The position numbers and the translations under genes were made by a program. The notes under the pieces are model-generated. The model saw only the letters and a program-made list of their open reading frames with translations, had not been told where the DNA came from and searched no databases. From positions 14,335,467 to 14,399,466 of the forward strand of contig OY986436.1 of the NCBI GenBank assembly GCA_963920525.1: a stretch of 64,000 nucleotides of DNA. The letters run 5' to 3'. The DNA is from Dichetophora obliterata (lineage: Eukaryota; Arthropoda; Insecta; Diptera; Sciomyzidae). This document shows positions 36,235 to 48,300 of the stretch, piece after piece (within the stretch, counting starts at the first letter, position 1; each line of letters begins with the position of its first letter).

Positions 36235-37172
36235 CAGGTCCATATTCGAAGCGCCCATTTTATTTTTAAATAAATCAAAGAAACCACAATTTTTTGTCTG
36301 TTCGTCATGAATATCATTTAATTGGGTTCAAGTAGATTTGCTTACATTATTTCTTGAATATGATATCTCGTAAATGGTCGCCATTGGCCTCTACGACATA
36401 TTGTGCCCGTTTTGCAGCATTTTCCATGGTTTTCTTCAACATTTCGATGGGAATGGCGGTTATTTCTTGACGGATGTTGGTTTTCAGCTCTTCTGGGGTC
36501 TTTGGCTTGTTGACGTAAACCTTTGATTTCAAATAACCCCACAAAAAGAAGTCTGGAGGCGTTAAATCTGGTGATCTTGGCGGCCAATCGAAATCACCAT
36601 TTTTTGACATCAAACGGCCAGGGAACAATTGCTTCAAAAAATCGATTGTAGTGCGGCTTGTGTGTGGTGGCGCGCCGTCTTGTTGAAACCAGTAGTGCCT
36701 GATACGCTTTCGACGAACGATTGGCATGAAAAAATTGTTTATCATATCGCGATAACGCTCCTGATTGACAGTAACTCTGTGGCCATTATCATCTTCGAAA
36801 AAGAACGGCCCAATGAGCATTTTAGCACAAACGCCGCACCAAACAGTGACTTTTGCATCGTGAAGAGGTACCTCTTGAATCTCTTGTGGATTTTCAGTGG
36901 CATAAATACGGCAATTGTGTTTGTTTACCGTTCCACTTTCCGTTTCCGTTCACTTTATTTATTTTTTTGAAAGCACGTTGAGTTTTCACTATTGACTTGT
37001 TTTGTTGAATGTAAATTTCAACAATTTTAGAGTGTTCGCGTGGCGTGTACTGTTCTATTGTAAACATTTGCTTGGAATGACGCTTCAAACGCGGTATGTC
37101 ATTAGTCGATTTGGCATCACTGCGGAAAGTTACAGTGTTGCCAGATGGGCGCTTCGAATATGGACAACCCTG
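36235..37172 (-). mobile_element. DD41D-type mariner, internally deleted
   Basis: The ends are inverted copies of TCCATATTCGAAGCGCCC. The right end, read inward, starts CAGGGTTG and the left CAGG, missing a few bases. TA flanks both sides (36,233-36,234 and 37,173-37,174). The length, 938 bp, is shorter than the roughly 1.3 kb usual for such elements. The insertion is inside LINE copy 3, and removing it together with one TA restores the LINE frame. Confidence 0.92.
36347..37088 (-). pseudogene. DD41D mariner transposase lacking its first catalytic D
   Basis: The N-terminal piece from 37,088 has IVEIYIQQNKSIVKTQRAF, the first HTH. Near 36,940-36,960 the sequence jumps to VNKHNCRIY, which in intact relatives follows the first catalytic aspartate. 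The rest of the HTH region and that first D are therefore deleted. The C-terminal piece continues through KVTVWCGVCA and the frame from 36,820: WFQQDGAPPHTS with catalytic D48, and WPPRSPDLTPPDFFLWG with D90. That leaves 41 residues between the two, the DD41D spacing. It cannot be active, but its ends could still be moved in trans by a full-length relative. Confidence 0.9.
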
Positions 37173-37174
37173 TA

Positions 37175-37950
37175 CAACACAGAATGATCCACCGTATCAA
37201 AGGCTTTTCAGTGGTCTAAGAGTACTAGAAAGTTAATTTTGTTCTCATCAATACCTACTCTAAGGTCTTCAACAACATCAACTAGTGCTGTTACACAGCT
37301 TCGCTTAACTCGGAATCCAGATTGACATTCGTCTATTAAATGATTTCTATAAATGAACTTACACATTTGTCTATAAATTATTAGCTCTACAACTTTTGAT
37401 ACATACGACAAAATGGCTATAGGACGGTATTCGTTGCACGTTTTTGGAATCGGTATTATTTTTGCCTGTTTCCAAGTGGAAGGATATATAGAAGTAGTGA
37501 GAATAAAATTAAAAATGTGTGTTACAAAAGGTAGTAATTTTGGGAGTAGGGCCTTGAGGATGAATTTTGTCTAAACCAACAGCATTTGACTTTATAGCTA
37601 AAAAACACTCGAGAACATCTGTTTGCTCAACGCATTCAAAATTAAAAACGTTGTTACTTCGCACGCTGTTAGGGTAAGCGAAAGATTCATGAGAGATTGC
37701 TGGCATTGGAAGATCTAGAAACTTTATATTTAAATCGTCTACATCAACATCATCACTTTTCCTACCTTTACACTTGCCCATTCCAATGTTTTTTATTTCC
37801 TGCCATGTTTTTTTGCTATCAATTGCAGAAGAGAATTTTTCACAATAAAATTTTGTTTTTTCTGATTTTATTTCTGCAACAACAATTTTCCTAGCATTTT
37901 TGAATTCACTATAAATCTCCGGTGTTTGAAATTCAGTTTTAAAAAAAGAA
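37175..37950 (-). pseudogene. LINE copy 3, N-terminal RT half
   Basis: The minus strand carries the EN-RT linker (EFKNARKIVVAEIKSEKTKF, about 37,900) and then FECVEQTDVLECFLAIKSN with AVGLDKIHP, the start of the RT. After a frame break near 37,545 it continues SQSGFR-type palm sequence (DECQSGFRVKRSCVTALVDV) and FLVLLDH, motif A. Just before the mariner end the frame reads DTVDHSVL, and on the far side it resumes YNKLVNLFHFSP. The copy is truncated at about 37,950, so the endonuclease is absent, as in copies 1 and 2. Confidence 0.85.
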
Positions 37951-38146
37951 GTATTGAAATTTAATGCTCAGTTTGTATTCGTTTTTAGTACTGATTTTGT
38001 ATTAAAAGTTAGGTATAACAGTAAATATAGTATCAAACTTATTCCAAAGGTTATAAAATATCGTTGCAATTTTTTAAATTTATTAACATTAAACTTAAAA
38101 TTGCTTAAATATAAATACAACATGTTTTAAAAATTATACATAATAT

Positions 38147-38749
38147 AGGGCTCCCATAAGTCTACAGCACTTGACCGGGACAATTTTGCACATTTCTTTT
38201 ATATTCCACAAAAAAATAAATACGCAATTTTAATATTATAAATTGCCGTTTATTAAAAAAACGTAAATTAAAATAACTCACAGGCACACACTTATAAATC
38301 TTATAACAAAAAAAAAAAAAAGAAACATCAATTTAGTCAGTTAGGTAAAATAAAAATATTGTTTGGACTTATTCAAAATTCAAGTTTGGCCCGATCATAT
38401 TTTGCAGACTTTTTTGATTCATCAAGAATATGATTTCTTGTTTTAATATTTTTATAAAATTCTGTGAAAATACCTGCTCCATTTTCATTGTGGCCTGAAA
38501 TAACGAATAAAAATTGTACTATTTTTAACAACTTTATTTTCGCTCTTGGGATTCAGAGCTTTGTAAAAAAAAATTCCATTTTCATTCATTTGCACTCATT
38601 AACAAAAATTTGTTCAGTTTTTACTAATACACTTTTAATTTTTTCTTCAATACTTAAAACCGGGACATTTTTTACTGTGCCCCGGGACACAGGGACACCC
38701 ATCTCAAAACCAGGACATGTCGGGGAAAACCGGGACGTATGGCAGCCCT
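38147..38749. mobile_element. Non-autonomous element with AGGGCT ends
   Basis: The ends are inverted copies of AGGGCT(C/G)CCATA(A/C)GTC, followed inward by CGGGACA-type words on both sides. Such ends are typical of hAT-like MITEs. No reading frame of interest is inside; the open frame 38,464-38,751 runs through the right end and is chance. The flanks are too A+T-rich to decide the target duplication. Confidence 0.65.
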
Positions 38750-39136
38750 AATATAATATCACAATAGTATCGAATTAATTACAAGTGTATAAAATATCAT
38801 TGTAATATTTAAACTGTCTTAAAATGTAGAACAAAATATATTAAAAAATGTAATCAATTCAGGAGTATTAAATTCAATTCTTTTTGAATTAAAAATTTTT
38901 GTTATACTTTGTCTGTATTAAAACTTATTCCAAGATTTCTAACCGTGTACGTATGTAAGTACATTTAACACACTGCAAAAAAGTATGCTCTAACATTTGT
39001 AAAACTTGCTAGTATCACTTTTGCAATCAGAAATAATTTGCAGTGAGTTTCAATGAATTTTTTATTAATAGTAACGAATTAGTCAGCTCTATTTTATGAT
39101 TTTTCTATTTATAAGCAACCAAACAAATAATATTGT

Positions 39137-39627
39137 TAACTAGCTGAACCCGGTGTGCTTCGCTACTCCCCTCGTTATAAAATAGAATTAAAAGTATTTA
39201 TATATTTTTCACGCCATCGAATTTTCGAAATAAGTCCACCCCAGCGCCACCTATCGGGTGTCCATTTATACACAAATTATTTTCTTATGATCAAACAAAC
39301 ATATATCCTGAATTTCAGTTAAATTGGTCCATAAATTCAAATTTTCGATATAAGTCCACCCCAGCGCCACCTATCGGGTGTCCATTTATACACAAATTAT
39401 TTTCTTATGGTCAAAAAAACATACATTCTGAATTTCAGTTAAATTGGTCAATAAATTCAAATTTTCGATATAAGTCCACCCCAGCGCCACCTATCGGGTC
39501 CAAATATAGCCTATGTTACCCACCGTACCAAGATGAACATTACCAGAAAATTTCATCAAAATCGGCCCAGCCGTTTTGGAGTCCATACGTTACATACATA
39601 CACACATCCTATTTTATATATATAGAT
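39137..39627. repeat. Interspersed repeat with 120-bp internal units
   Basis: It starts CTAGCTGAACCCGGTGTGCT and ends TTTTATATATATAGATT. Between them, units of exactly 120 bp start at 39,221, 39,341 and 39,461 with ATTTTCGA(A/T)ATAAGTCCACC, each containing CAGCGCCACCTATCGGGTG. The last 70 bases (AAAATCGGCCCAGCCGTTTT onward) match those at 52,196-52,268, so the two belong to one family. The family resembles RTE-like 3' ends common in insects, but I see no coding sequence. Confidence 0.75.
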
Positions 39628-40185
39628 TAAAATTGACCACTTAATTCAGCCATTTTAATGCTATGTCTCATGACAGTGGAAATTTAAAAATTACGTGCAC
39701 AGAAACATTTCTTATGGAAAGAGCATAGAAGCAGTGGCATAAAATATATTATTTTTTTTCAATTCGACACATATATTTAAGAGTTGTTTAGGGAGTGATA
39801 TTAATATAGGCTCAATAACAAAAAAATATAGCGTTTTAAATTTTTATCTTATATGGGAGGTAGGCGTCGCACAGCGGGTCCAAATGGACGTTTGTGTCTC
39901 ATAAATGATTTTTTAAAAATTACTCTTGCAGCCTGTATCATTATGAAAATAATATAAGAAAAGGTCAAATTTTGTACTACAATGAAAATTTTATAAAAAA
40001 ATTGACACGATTCAGTTATATGGCTTGCTAAAGTGTTCTCAAGACACATAAGCAGCTAAATGAAGAACGTTTGCAATCGAATTTTTTCAACTCTTTTTAA
40101 ATTGATCATACAATTACTATATACCGTTGAAAAGCTTTATGTTTAAGCTTTTTGAAAAAGTAAAAAAGAAAATAAAAAATAGTTT

Positions 40186-40562
40186 TGAATTAAGATTGTG
40201 AGCTGTAGATCAAGTAAGTTTTCAAGAAGGCAACAACAACAACAACTCTGTATACGGTCAATCACTTAGCTGACTAGACAGTCTGTTTCGGAAATCATTA
40301 CATATTCCTCTTCAGTAGTCTTTGAGTGATTAAGCTGTGATAAAATCATTGTTTAAACCAGCATATGAATGTGCAGATTCTGGAATTCATTCTTATGAAT
40401 TGTATGGCTGCTAATCATATGACATTTCAAAGCAGTAGGCTATTTATAGATCACCGCCATCAACTCTATCAAGGGTTGCCATCGGTTCTAGTTGCTTCTT
40501 CATTTATTTCAATATTCATTGGTTGAAAACTTACTTGATCTAAAGCTCACAATCTTAATTCA
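40186..40562. mobile_element. MITE with about 45-bp inverted ends
   Basis: GAATTAAGATTGTGAGCT at the left is inverted as AGCTCACAATCTTAATTC at the right, and the match continues inward through GATCAAGTAAGTTTTCAA. The interior is non-coding and has a short CAACAACAACAA run. Confidence 0.75.
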
Positions 40563-41419
40563 TGTAATTATTCAATAGATCATAAAAACTAATTAAAAAA
40601 TAGTTTTATTTAATAAATTTAATATATTTCTTATCAATCTGCTTTTTTTAAACTTTTTTTTTCATCTTTGATTAAGGTTTAGTTGCGCTGTCTTGCACTG
40701 TTTTCTTTCATAGTGCATTTGGTTCCTTGGTGACCGGTAACTATAAAAAAAAAATAAGTTGCTCCAATTTTGCCCTTTTTGAGAAATATAAATTGTCATA
40801 ACGTAGGTGCATGGCAAAAAAATATCCCATACACTTTATTTTTTTTCTTTCTTCTATTAAACTCTGTTGATGCAGTCGCAATTGATAGATAGTTCCGTTA
40901 AAATCTGCATGTTTCTCAAATACATGTTTGTCTAGAAGAAACCAGTGGCGTATAAATGAAAAAGGGGACCTTGCTTCCCTTTCTAACTCATCACATATTA
41001 TGAACTTGTGTTTTTGGGGTTTTTATGGTAACTTTGCACAATTCAACTATTTCTTTAATTTTTTCATGGATCCCATGTCTTTGTCCTACATCGTATTATA
41101 CTATAACATATGTTTTCTGGTTAATATCAGAATTCTTCAACAAATACGATTTTAGTGTTGATGTGTTGTTTTCCGTGATCATGGTTATATATGTGGAGTA
41201 TGGAGTCTGCCCCATAATCTTACGCATATGATTCCCCACTTTTACCACACACAACAAAACACTTTACACAAACTTTTTTACTTTAAATTTTAATTTTGGG
41301 TTTAAGACTTTATTTTCAAGATTTCAAACATTATAAAAATTTCTATCAGTTTGTAAGAATAATCTTAGCAAGGTTGTAATAATAAAAATAATGCATTTTG
41401 AAAAAAAGGCAGGTTGAAT

Positions 41420-42800
41420 GATTTACTGAATATCAGAGGAAAATATTTTAAATTTGGCTTCATTATTGCTAGAGACAAAAAAGTTACACAATTTTGAAAC
41501 GCAAAATTGTTTTTTTGAACTTGAAAAAATTAGTACTAAAAACTAAAATAGATTATAGAAAAAACTAGTTAAAGTTATTTATAGTAAAATCGTATTTTTA
41601 AATTTAAACAAAGTTTTGGTGCTAAAAATTTAAATGGATTTTGAAACAAGTAGTTTTAATGATTTATTGAATACCATAGAAAATATATTTTAAATTTGGC
41701 TTCATTATTGCAAGAGACAAAAAAGTTCACTATTTTGAAATAAAAAATCGTATTTTTTGAACTTGAAAAAACAATTAGTACTAAAAACTAATATAGATTT
41801 TAGAAAAACGTAGTTCAAGTGATTTATTGAATATCAAAGAAATTGCATTTTAAATAGGGCTTAAGTAGCTATTTCAAGAAAGACTAAAGCTACAAACTTT
41901 TGAAAGCCAAAATTGCAATTTTTTTCAATTCAAAACAAAATTTTGGTACTAAAAACTAAAATGGTTTTCGAAAAAAGTAGTTTAAATGATTAATTGCATA
42001 TCATAGAAATTATATTTTAATTTTTTTTTTTTTTTAATTTATTTATTTGCAATCTATTTTAATAAATATTAAGAAAATTATTTGAATTTATATAATAAAT
42101 AACAGGGATTGGAAAGCTTCATTAAGCCTTTCAATATAATGTACATTCATAACAAATTTTTAAAAAAGATTTAATTTAATTAACAAGTGATTAGTAATGA
42201 ATAATTTGTGATTACTTATGAATAATTTATGTGAAGATAATTAATAAAATGAATTGAACTTTAAACTTTCATTATAATACAATAGTAACTTTAGAACTGT
42301 TTTTTTTAGCATTTTTATTTTCTAAATGGAAGATCCAGCGGATGGAATCTTTTTAATCGTATTTTTTGAACTGGAAAAAAAAATTAGTACTAAAAATTAA
42401 AATAGATTTTAGAAAAAAGTAGTTGAAGTGATTTGCGTATCAAAGAAATTACGTTACAAATTGGGCTTAAGTATTTTAAGAAAGAAAAAAACTACAGATT
42501 TTTGAAAGCCAAAATAGTAATTTTTTTAATTTAAAAACAAAATTTTGGTACTAAAAACTAAAATGGTTTTCGAAAAAAGTAGTTCAAATGATTTATTGCA
42601 TATCATTAAAATTATATTTTTAATTTGGCTTAATTATTGCAAAAGACACGAGAGTTAGAGCATTTTGAAACGCACAAGTCAAGCCATAATCGCATATATC
42701 TTAACTTTTAATAAAATTTTAGTAATAAAAAACAACATGGATTTTGAAAAAAAAATAGTTTAAACGATTTATTGAATATATTCCAATTTTGGCCAAGAGC
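41420..42800. repeat. Degenerate tandem array, about 7 units of 160-240 bp
   Basis: The phrase GATTTATTGAATATCA or a close variant recurs near 41,421, 41,661, 41,821, 41,988, 42,427, 42,591 and 42,768. It is followed by TTTAAAT(T)TGGCTT, AAAAAGTT and ACTAAAAACTAAAAT(A/G)G. The array is interrupted by unrelated DNA at 42,014-42,335, which begins with a T16-type run, as if a retroelement tail had been inserted in minus orientation. Confidence 0.65.
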
Positions 42801-43109
42801 TAAAAATTTACAGAATTTTGAGACGCAAAAGTCCATTTGGGGCCACTGTGCGGTGTTGTGGGCGGATTTAAAAATATTTTGCATGTGATCTCACATAGTT
42901 GATTTAAACTTATTAATAAAATTTTATTGGTCAATAAAAAATCATTCTATTTATTGACTCACAGCTGAGCCCCAAACAACGTTTGGAACAAAATAGTAGC
43001 AATCTTCGTATTCCAATGAAATTTGGAATACAAGTTGGAACTAGCTCTATTAGAACAAAAATACAAATGTTATAAGATCTGCCCACAACCACGTCTACCT
43101 CCCATATAA

Positions 43110-44895
43110 AAAAAAATAATCCTATGTTTGCAGTTCCGCCAAAAGTGCCCATTAACATTTCTCACAGTTTTGAGTGATAAAAAATAATTTTTGGTACTTT
43201 AAAATACTCCAGCCTTCTTCAAAAGTTTTTATCTTGAAGTTTATGTAAAAACAGGTGATTAAAAAATTAAATTTGCTGACGGAAATGCCCTAAATAGGCC
43301 TTAAATGTCATTCCTTTAACCTGTCCTCGAATAAAATTACAACAATTCAAAAAGTGTAGATGACAAGGCCAAAATATTACGTATACAATGTACATGTCCT
43401 GCCATTCTACATAATAATAAAAAAATTTAGTATGTGTGTCATCTCAAAACTTTTTGAATTTTCAGACAGTCGATTTTACCACTTTTAGAATTTAACACAT
43501 TTTAGTAAGCAAAACTAATGGCGTTTTCTTTTCTCAAAAAAATACTACATTTGTTCTTCTCTTTTTGGAAATTCTGCCCTCTTGAGAAGAAAATAATGAC
43601 TTCTAAAATTAAATCGTCTTTTTTTTCTCGAAAATGTTGACCTCAAAAGTAGAAAAAATTCAGAATTTTCAAAGATGCAAAATGCAAAATTATTTCAAGA
43701 AACAAAAACACCATAAGAGAAAAGTATCGTTTAAACGCCTTCTAAGTGTGGCTTTTTATACAACTTATATTCAAGTTTCAAGTATGGACCAGTATTTTTT
43801 ACTGCGAAGCTCAAGTGCAAAATTAAACTTATTTATTATATTTATAATATATAAAAAAGTTGTCATTCCTGTAACCGATTGTGTATTTAGTTAGTAATAG
43901 ACTAAAACGAAACTGAGTAAACATATTAAAGTAGCTAGCAAATAAATGATAAAAACTTACTGAAAAGCATTTTAGTTTTCTCTAATGCCTGCGATCTCCA
44001 ATCGTCATTCCTGTAACATGGTTTTTCGATATTTGATAATATTTTGATTATAGATCTGCGTGAGTTCCAAACAACAATTAAGAGCTATGCTGCTCTGAAT
44101 TTCTATTAATTCTAATGAATTTTTATAGAAATGTAGTTACCACAACAATTTTTTTTATTAAAGCAGATTATTGTGTTTATATATTGTAAGTTGACATTAA
44201 TATCCTTATTCTATATAAGATTTCATATTCTACTGCAAATATAAAAGCTCTTTTCCTTACAATTTTGTAAATTACAGAAAGAGTCTTAACAATGAATAAA
44301 ATTTATGTGCTTAGATAGAAAATTGCTGTTTGCAATATTGAGTTTGAATACATTTAACTGAAAAATGGAAGAATTTTTACTTATTTTACATATTGATTTT
44401 CACCATGCATGGTGAACTTTAAAAGCTTTTTAAGCTAAAATGATTTTTTAAAAAAAATAAGTACTAACATTTACATAACATAACAATCAGCTTAACAAGA
44501 GCTCCTTACCTTTTTCTTGTTAAGCTAACAACCAGAATAGGGCTGTAAGTCGCATAACATAACGGGCCTTAGCAATAGTTATTTAATGTCGACTCTAAAT
44601 GTTGTGTAAGCTTTTTGACAATAAATTCTATAAAAATAATTTCAGAAAAGCTCACACTAAATTTAGAGTATTCGTTAAATTGACTTTTGGTATGGTCCAA
44701 TATGTAGATATTTCTAAAGCTGGTACTGTATTCATTGCAAGTTACCGTTACACAACTTTCGCCATATTTTTTACGAGTTTTGCGGACGTCAATGGAGCTT
44801 GAGCTTATTTTTCATTTCCCTTTTTTTATTCCTTTGATGATCACAATATAGTGTGAGCTATTTCTAAAGTAGTTATTTAATTTTTTAAATTCTTT
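43110..44895. other. Unassigned DNA with scattered GTCATTCCTGTAAC motifs
   Basis: GTCATTCCT(G/T)TAAC occurs near 43,310, 43,863 and 44,003, and the same motif is present in every unit of the satellite that follows. The small open frames (43,634-43,894 and 44,599-44,802) are not convincing genes. Confidence 0.45.
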
Positions 44896-47142
44896 GAATT
44901 AGTATAAAAATATGTTAAAGCTCTACATACAAAAAAGCACAACATATTACTAAAGCGCTACATACAAAAAAATCGCAACTCCATCAATCAAGAGAAATGC
45001 AATTTTTTAAAAAGGGACCAAAAAAAAGTTAAAAAATTCTAAAATCTAAAACAGCTAAGAATAAAAAAGAGGAATTAGAAACAACAGGGAAATAAGTAGT
45101 CATAATATGGAGAGAAAAATTAAAAGAAATTCCATATGTGTCATTCCTGTAACAACTCAAAACGCACAAAATGCATATAAATAAATTTCATGGCGTAATG
45201 CAGTGTGGCCTCAAGAAATTTTAACTTAATTTAGGGCCAAATAGTATAAAGAAACCACAATTCTATCTTCAAGTTTTATTTTTCCATTTTTCAATTAAAA
45301 AAAGGCACATTTGGTAAAATTGCGCATATATAATATTACCATGAAAATATGAAATTTTTGAATTAGTATAAAAATATGTAAAAGCTCTACATAAAAAAAA
45401 AAGCGCAACGTATTACTAAAGCGCTACATACAAAATCAAGAGAAACGCAATTTTTTAAAAGGGATCAAAAAAAAAGTTAAAAAATTCTAAAATCTAAAAC
45501 GGCTAAGCATACAAAAGAGGAATTAGAAACAACAGGGAAATAAATAGTCATTATATGGAGAGAAAAATTAAAAGAAGTTCCATATGTGTCATTCCTGTAA
45601 CAACTCGAAACGCATAAAATGCATATAAATAAATTTCATGGCGTAATGCAGTGTGGCCTCAAGAAATTTTAACTTAATTTAGGGCCAAATAGTATAAAGA
45701 AACCACAATTCTATCTTCAAGTTTTATTTTTCCATTTTTCAATTAAAAAAAGGCACATTTGGTAAAATTGCGCATATATAATATTACCATGAAAATATGA
45801 AATTTTTGAATTAGTATAAAAATATGTAAAAGCTCTACATACAAAAAAAAAGCGCAACATATTACTAAAGCGCTACATACAAAATCAAGAGAAACGCAAT
45901 TTTTTTAAAAGGGATCAAAAAAAGTTAATTAATTCTAAAATCGAAAACGGCTAAGCATAAAAAAGAGGAATTAGAAACAACAGGGAAATAAATAGTCATT
46001 ATATGGAGAGAGAAATTAAAAGAAATTCCATATGTGTCATTCCTGTAACAACTCAAAACGCACAAAATGCATATAAATAAATTTCATGGCGTAATGCAGT
46101 GTGGCCTCAAGAAATTTTAACTTAATTTAGGGCCAAATAGTATAAAGAAACCACAATTCTATCTTTAAGTTTTATTTTTCCATTTTTCAATTAAAAAAGG
46201 TACATTTGGTAAAATTGCGCATATATAATATTACCATGAAAATATGAAATTTTTGAATTAGTATAAAAATATGTAAAAGCTCTACATACAAAAAAAGCGC
46301 AACATATTACTAAAGCGCTACATACAAAATCAAGAGAAACGCAATTTTTTAAAAAGGGATAAAAAAAAGTTAATTAATTCTAAAATCTAAAACGGCTAAG
46401 CATAAAAAAGAGGAATTAGAAACAACAGGGAAATAAATAGTCATTTTATGGAGAGAAAAATTAAAAGAAATTCCATATGTGTCATTCCTGTAACAACTCA
46501 AAACGCACAAAATGCATATAAATAAATTTCATGGCGTAATGCAGTGTGGCCTCAAGAAATTTTAACTTAATTTAGGGTCAAATAGTATAAAGAAACCACA
46601 ATTCTTTCTTCAAGTTTTATTTTTCCATTTTTGAATTAAAAAAGGCACATTTGGTAAAATTGCGCATATATAATATTACCATGAAAATATGAAATTTTTG
46701 AATTAGTATCAAAATATGTAAAAGCTCTACAGACAAAAAAAGCGCAACATATTACTAAAGCGCTACATACAAAATCAAGAGAAACGCAATTTTTTAAAAA
46801 GGGATAAAAAAAAAGTTAAAAAATTCTAAAATCTAAAACGGCTAAGCACAAAAAAGAGGAATTAGAAACAACAGGGAAATAAATAGTCATTATATGGAGA
46901 GAAAAATTAAAAGAAATTCCATATGTGTCATTCCTGTAACAACACAAAACGCACAAAATGCATATAAATAAATTTCATGGCGTAATGCAGTGTGGCCTCA
47001 AGAAATTTTAACTTAATTTAGGGCCAAATAGCATAAAGAAACTACAATTCTATCTTCAAGATTTATTTTTCCATTTTTCAATTAAAAAAGGCACATTTGG
47101 TAAAATTGCGCATATATAATATTACCATGAAAATATGAATTT
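44896..47142. repeat. Satellite array, five units of about 446 bp
   Basis: Units start with GAATTAGTAT(A/C)AAAATATGT at 44,896, 45,360, 45,808, 46,255 and 46,700. The last four are spaced 448, 447 and 445 bp apart; the first is about 464 bp because of an extra piece. Units are almost identical and each carries CATATGTGTCATTCCTGTAA, AAAGCGCTACATAC and GGCGTAATGCAGTGTGGCCT. There is no conserved reading frame. The high identity suggests recent amplification or homogenisation. Confidence 0.95.
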
Positions 47143-48170
47143 TTTCCGTAAAAATCTGTAATAGATGTGTAGAATAAAAAAATATTTTCTGAGGTCACGT
47201 GTTCAATACCTTTTTTTAAAAAATTGTTCTTTATTTTTATATTTGACCAAATATTTTTTAAAATTTAATGAAATTTAAGAATTTCCATTATAAAAAAAAG
47301 AAAGAAGAAAAGGAATAAATTACATATTATTTATGATAAAGCTCCCTTACCATCTTACCATTAGATTATAAGGTAATTTATATCGTTACTATACCATTTT
47401 CAATTGTAGTTTTGAAAAGATAAATTTAAATTCAGAAATTTGATTTAAGAATGAGAATAAATTAATTGATATTAAAAAAGGTTAATTTAAATTCAGAAAA
47501 GTTTAATTGAAATTCAGAAAAGATCAAGTTAAATTCAAAAATTATATTTGAAATTCAGAAAAATCACAAAACTTTTGTCAATTGTTTGAAGTTTTATTTA
47601 AGTTACTTAAACTTAAAAGTTGCTGTAGAGTGGCAGTAGTCATTGCATGATTTTTATATATTATACAGGATCGTTTTTAGTGTTGCTAATGTTAAATATA
47701 ATTTTTTTTTTAGTATGAAATTTAACCCTATTGGACAATTAGAAGTTTATTTGTTTGTACGTTAAAATAAGTTCCGCAGCTATTCTCAGCCAACTTTTTA
47801 TTTAAATGTTGAATAAAATACTAAATTTAATGTTTTTTTTTACTTAAAATTCTTAGATTCATATAGCGTATTAGTTCTGGTGCATTAAATTTTAGAAACT
47901 GGAAAAATTGAGTCTTGATGAAATTATTTAAAAAAAATTTTATAAATAATTTCAGGAAAATATACAGCTAATAGAAGACTTTCTACGATGATTCGTGTAA
48001 TTCTGCAACTTAAGTAGTATATTTATAGAATTCAAATCTACTCTCAACTAAATGAAATTCTTGTCAGTGTATTCTCGGTTCATTTTAACCAACGTTAGCA
48101 TAATCCTTGATGGCAACTATAACAACCAAAATTGACTTTTGTTCATTTAAAATCATTCAACTTAGTTACT
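47143..48170. other. A+T-rich DNA, nothing recognised
   Basis: Repeated words around AAATTCAGAAAAG occur at 47,430-47,570. No gene, RNA or transposon end is seen. Confidence 0.4.
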
Positions 48171-48300
48171 GTAGCCATTGTTGTTGTTATTGAAGCTGTT
48201 GTTGGTCTTGTGCTAGTTGTTGTAGTTGCAGTTGTTGCGGATGATGCTTATGTGGTTGTTGTGTTGCATTATTAAGTTGTTGTTGTATTTATTGCAATTT
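48171..48300. repeat. Interrupted (TTG)n cluster
   Basis: Runs of GTTGTTGTT separated by short interruptions, like the larger cluster at 22,385-23,380. A CACTCGCTCACT-rich stretch follows at 48,371-48,425. Confidence 0.7.

Larger units (their letters stand above)
39845..43106. repeat. Long fold-back-like region with nested repeats
   Basis: TATATGGGAGGTAGGCGTCG at 39,851 is inverted near 43,085-43,106 (ACGTCTACCTCCCATATA). CAGCGGGTCCAAATGGACG at 39,877 is inverted near 42,828-42,855 (GTCCATTTGGGGCCACTGTG). The interior contains a MITE (40,186-40,562), a possible solo hAT-type end CAGTGGCGTATAAATG at 40,943, and a tandem array (41,420-42,800). No gene is present. Confidence 0.5.

Noticed and set aside
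40943..40970. CAGTGGCGTATAAATG considered as a hAT terminus
   Set aside because: No paired end or target duplication was found; it is mentioned only within the surrounding region.
44896..47142. Regular array considered as CRISPR
   Set aside because: The units are 446 bp with no short repeat and unique spacer pattern, and the genome is animal.
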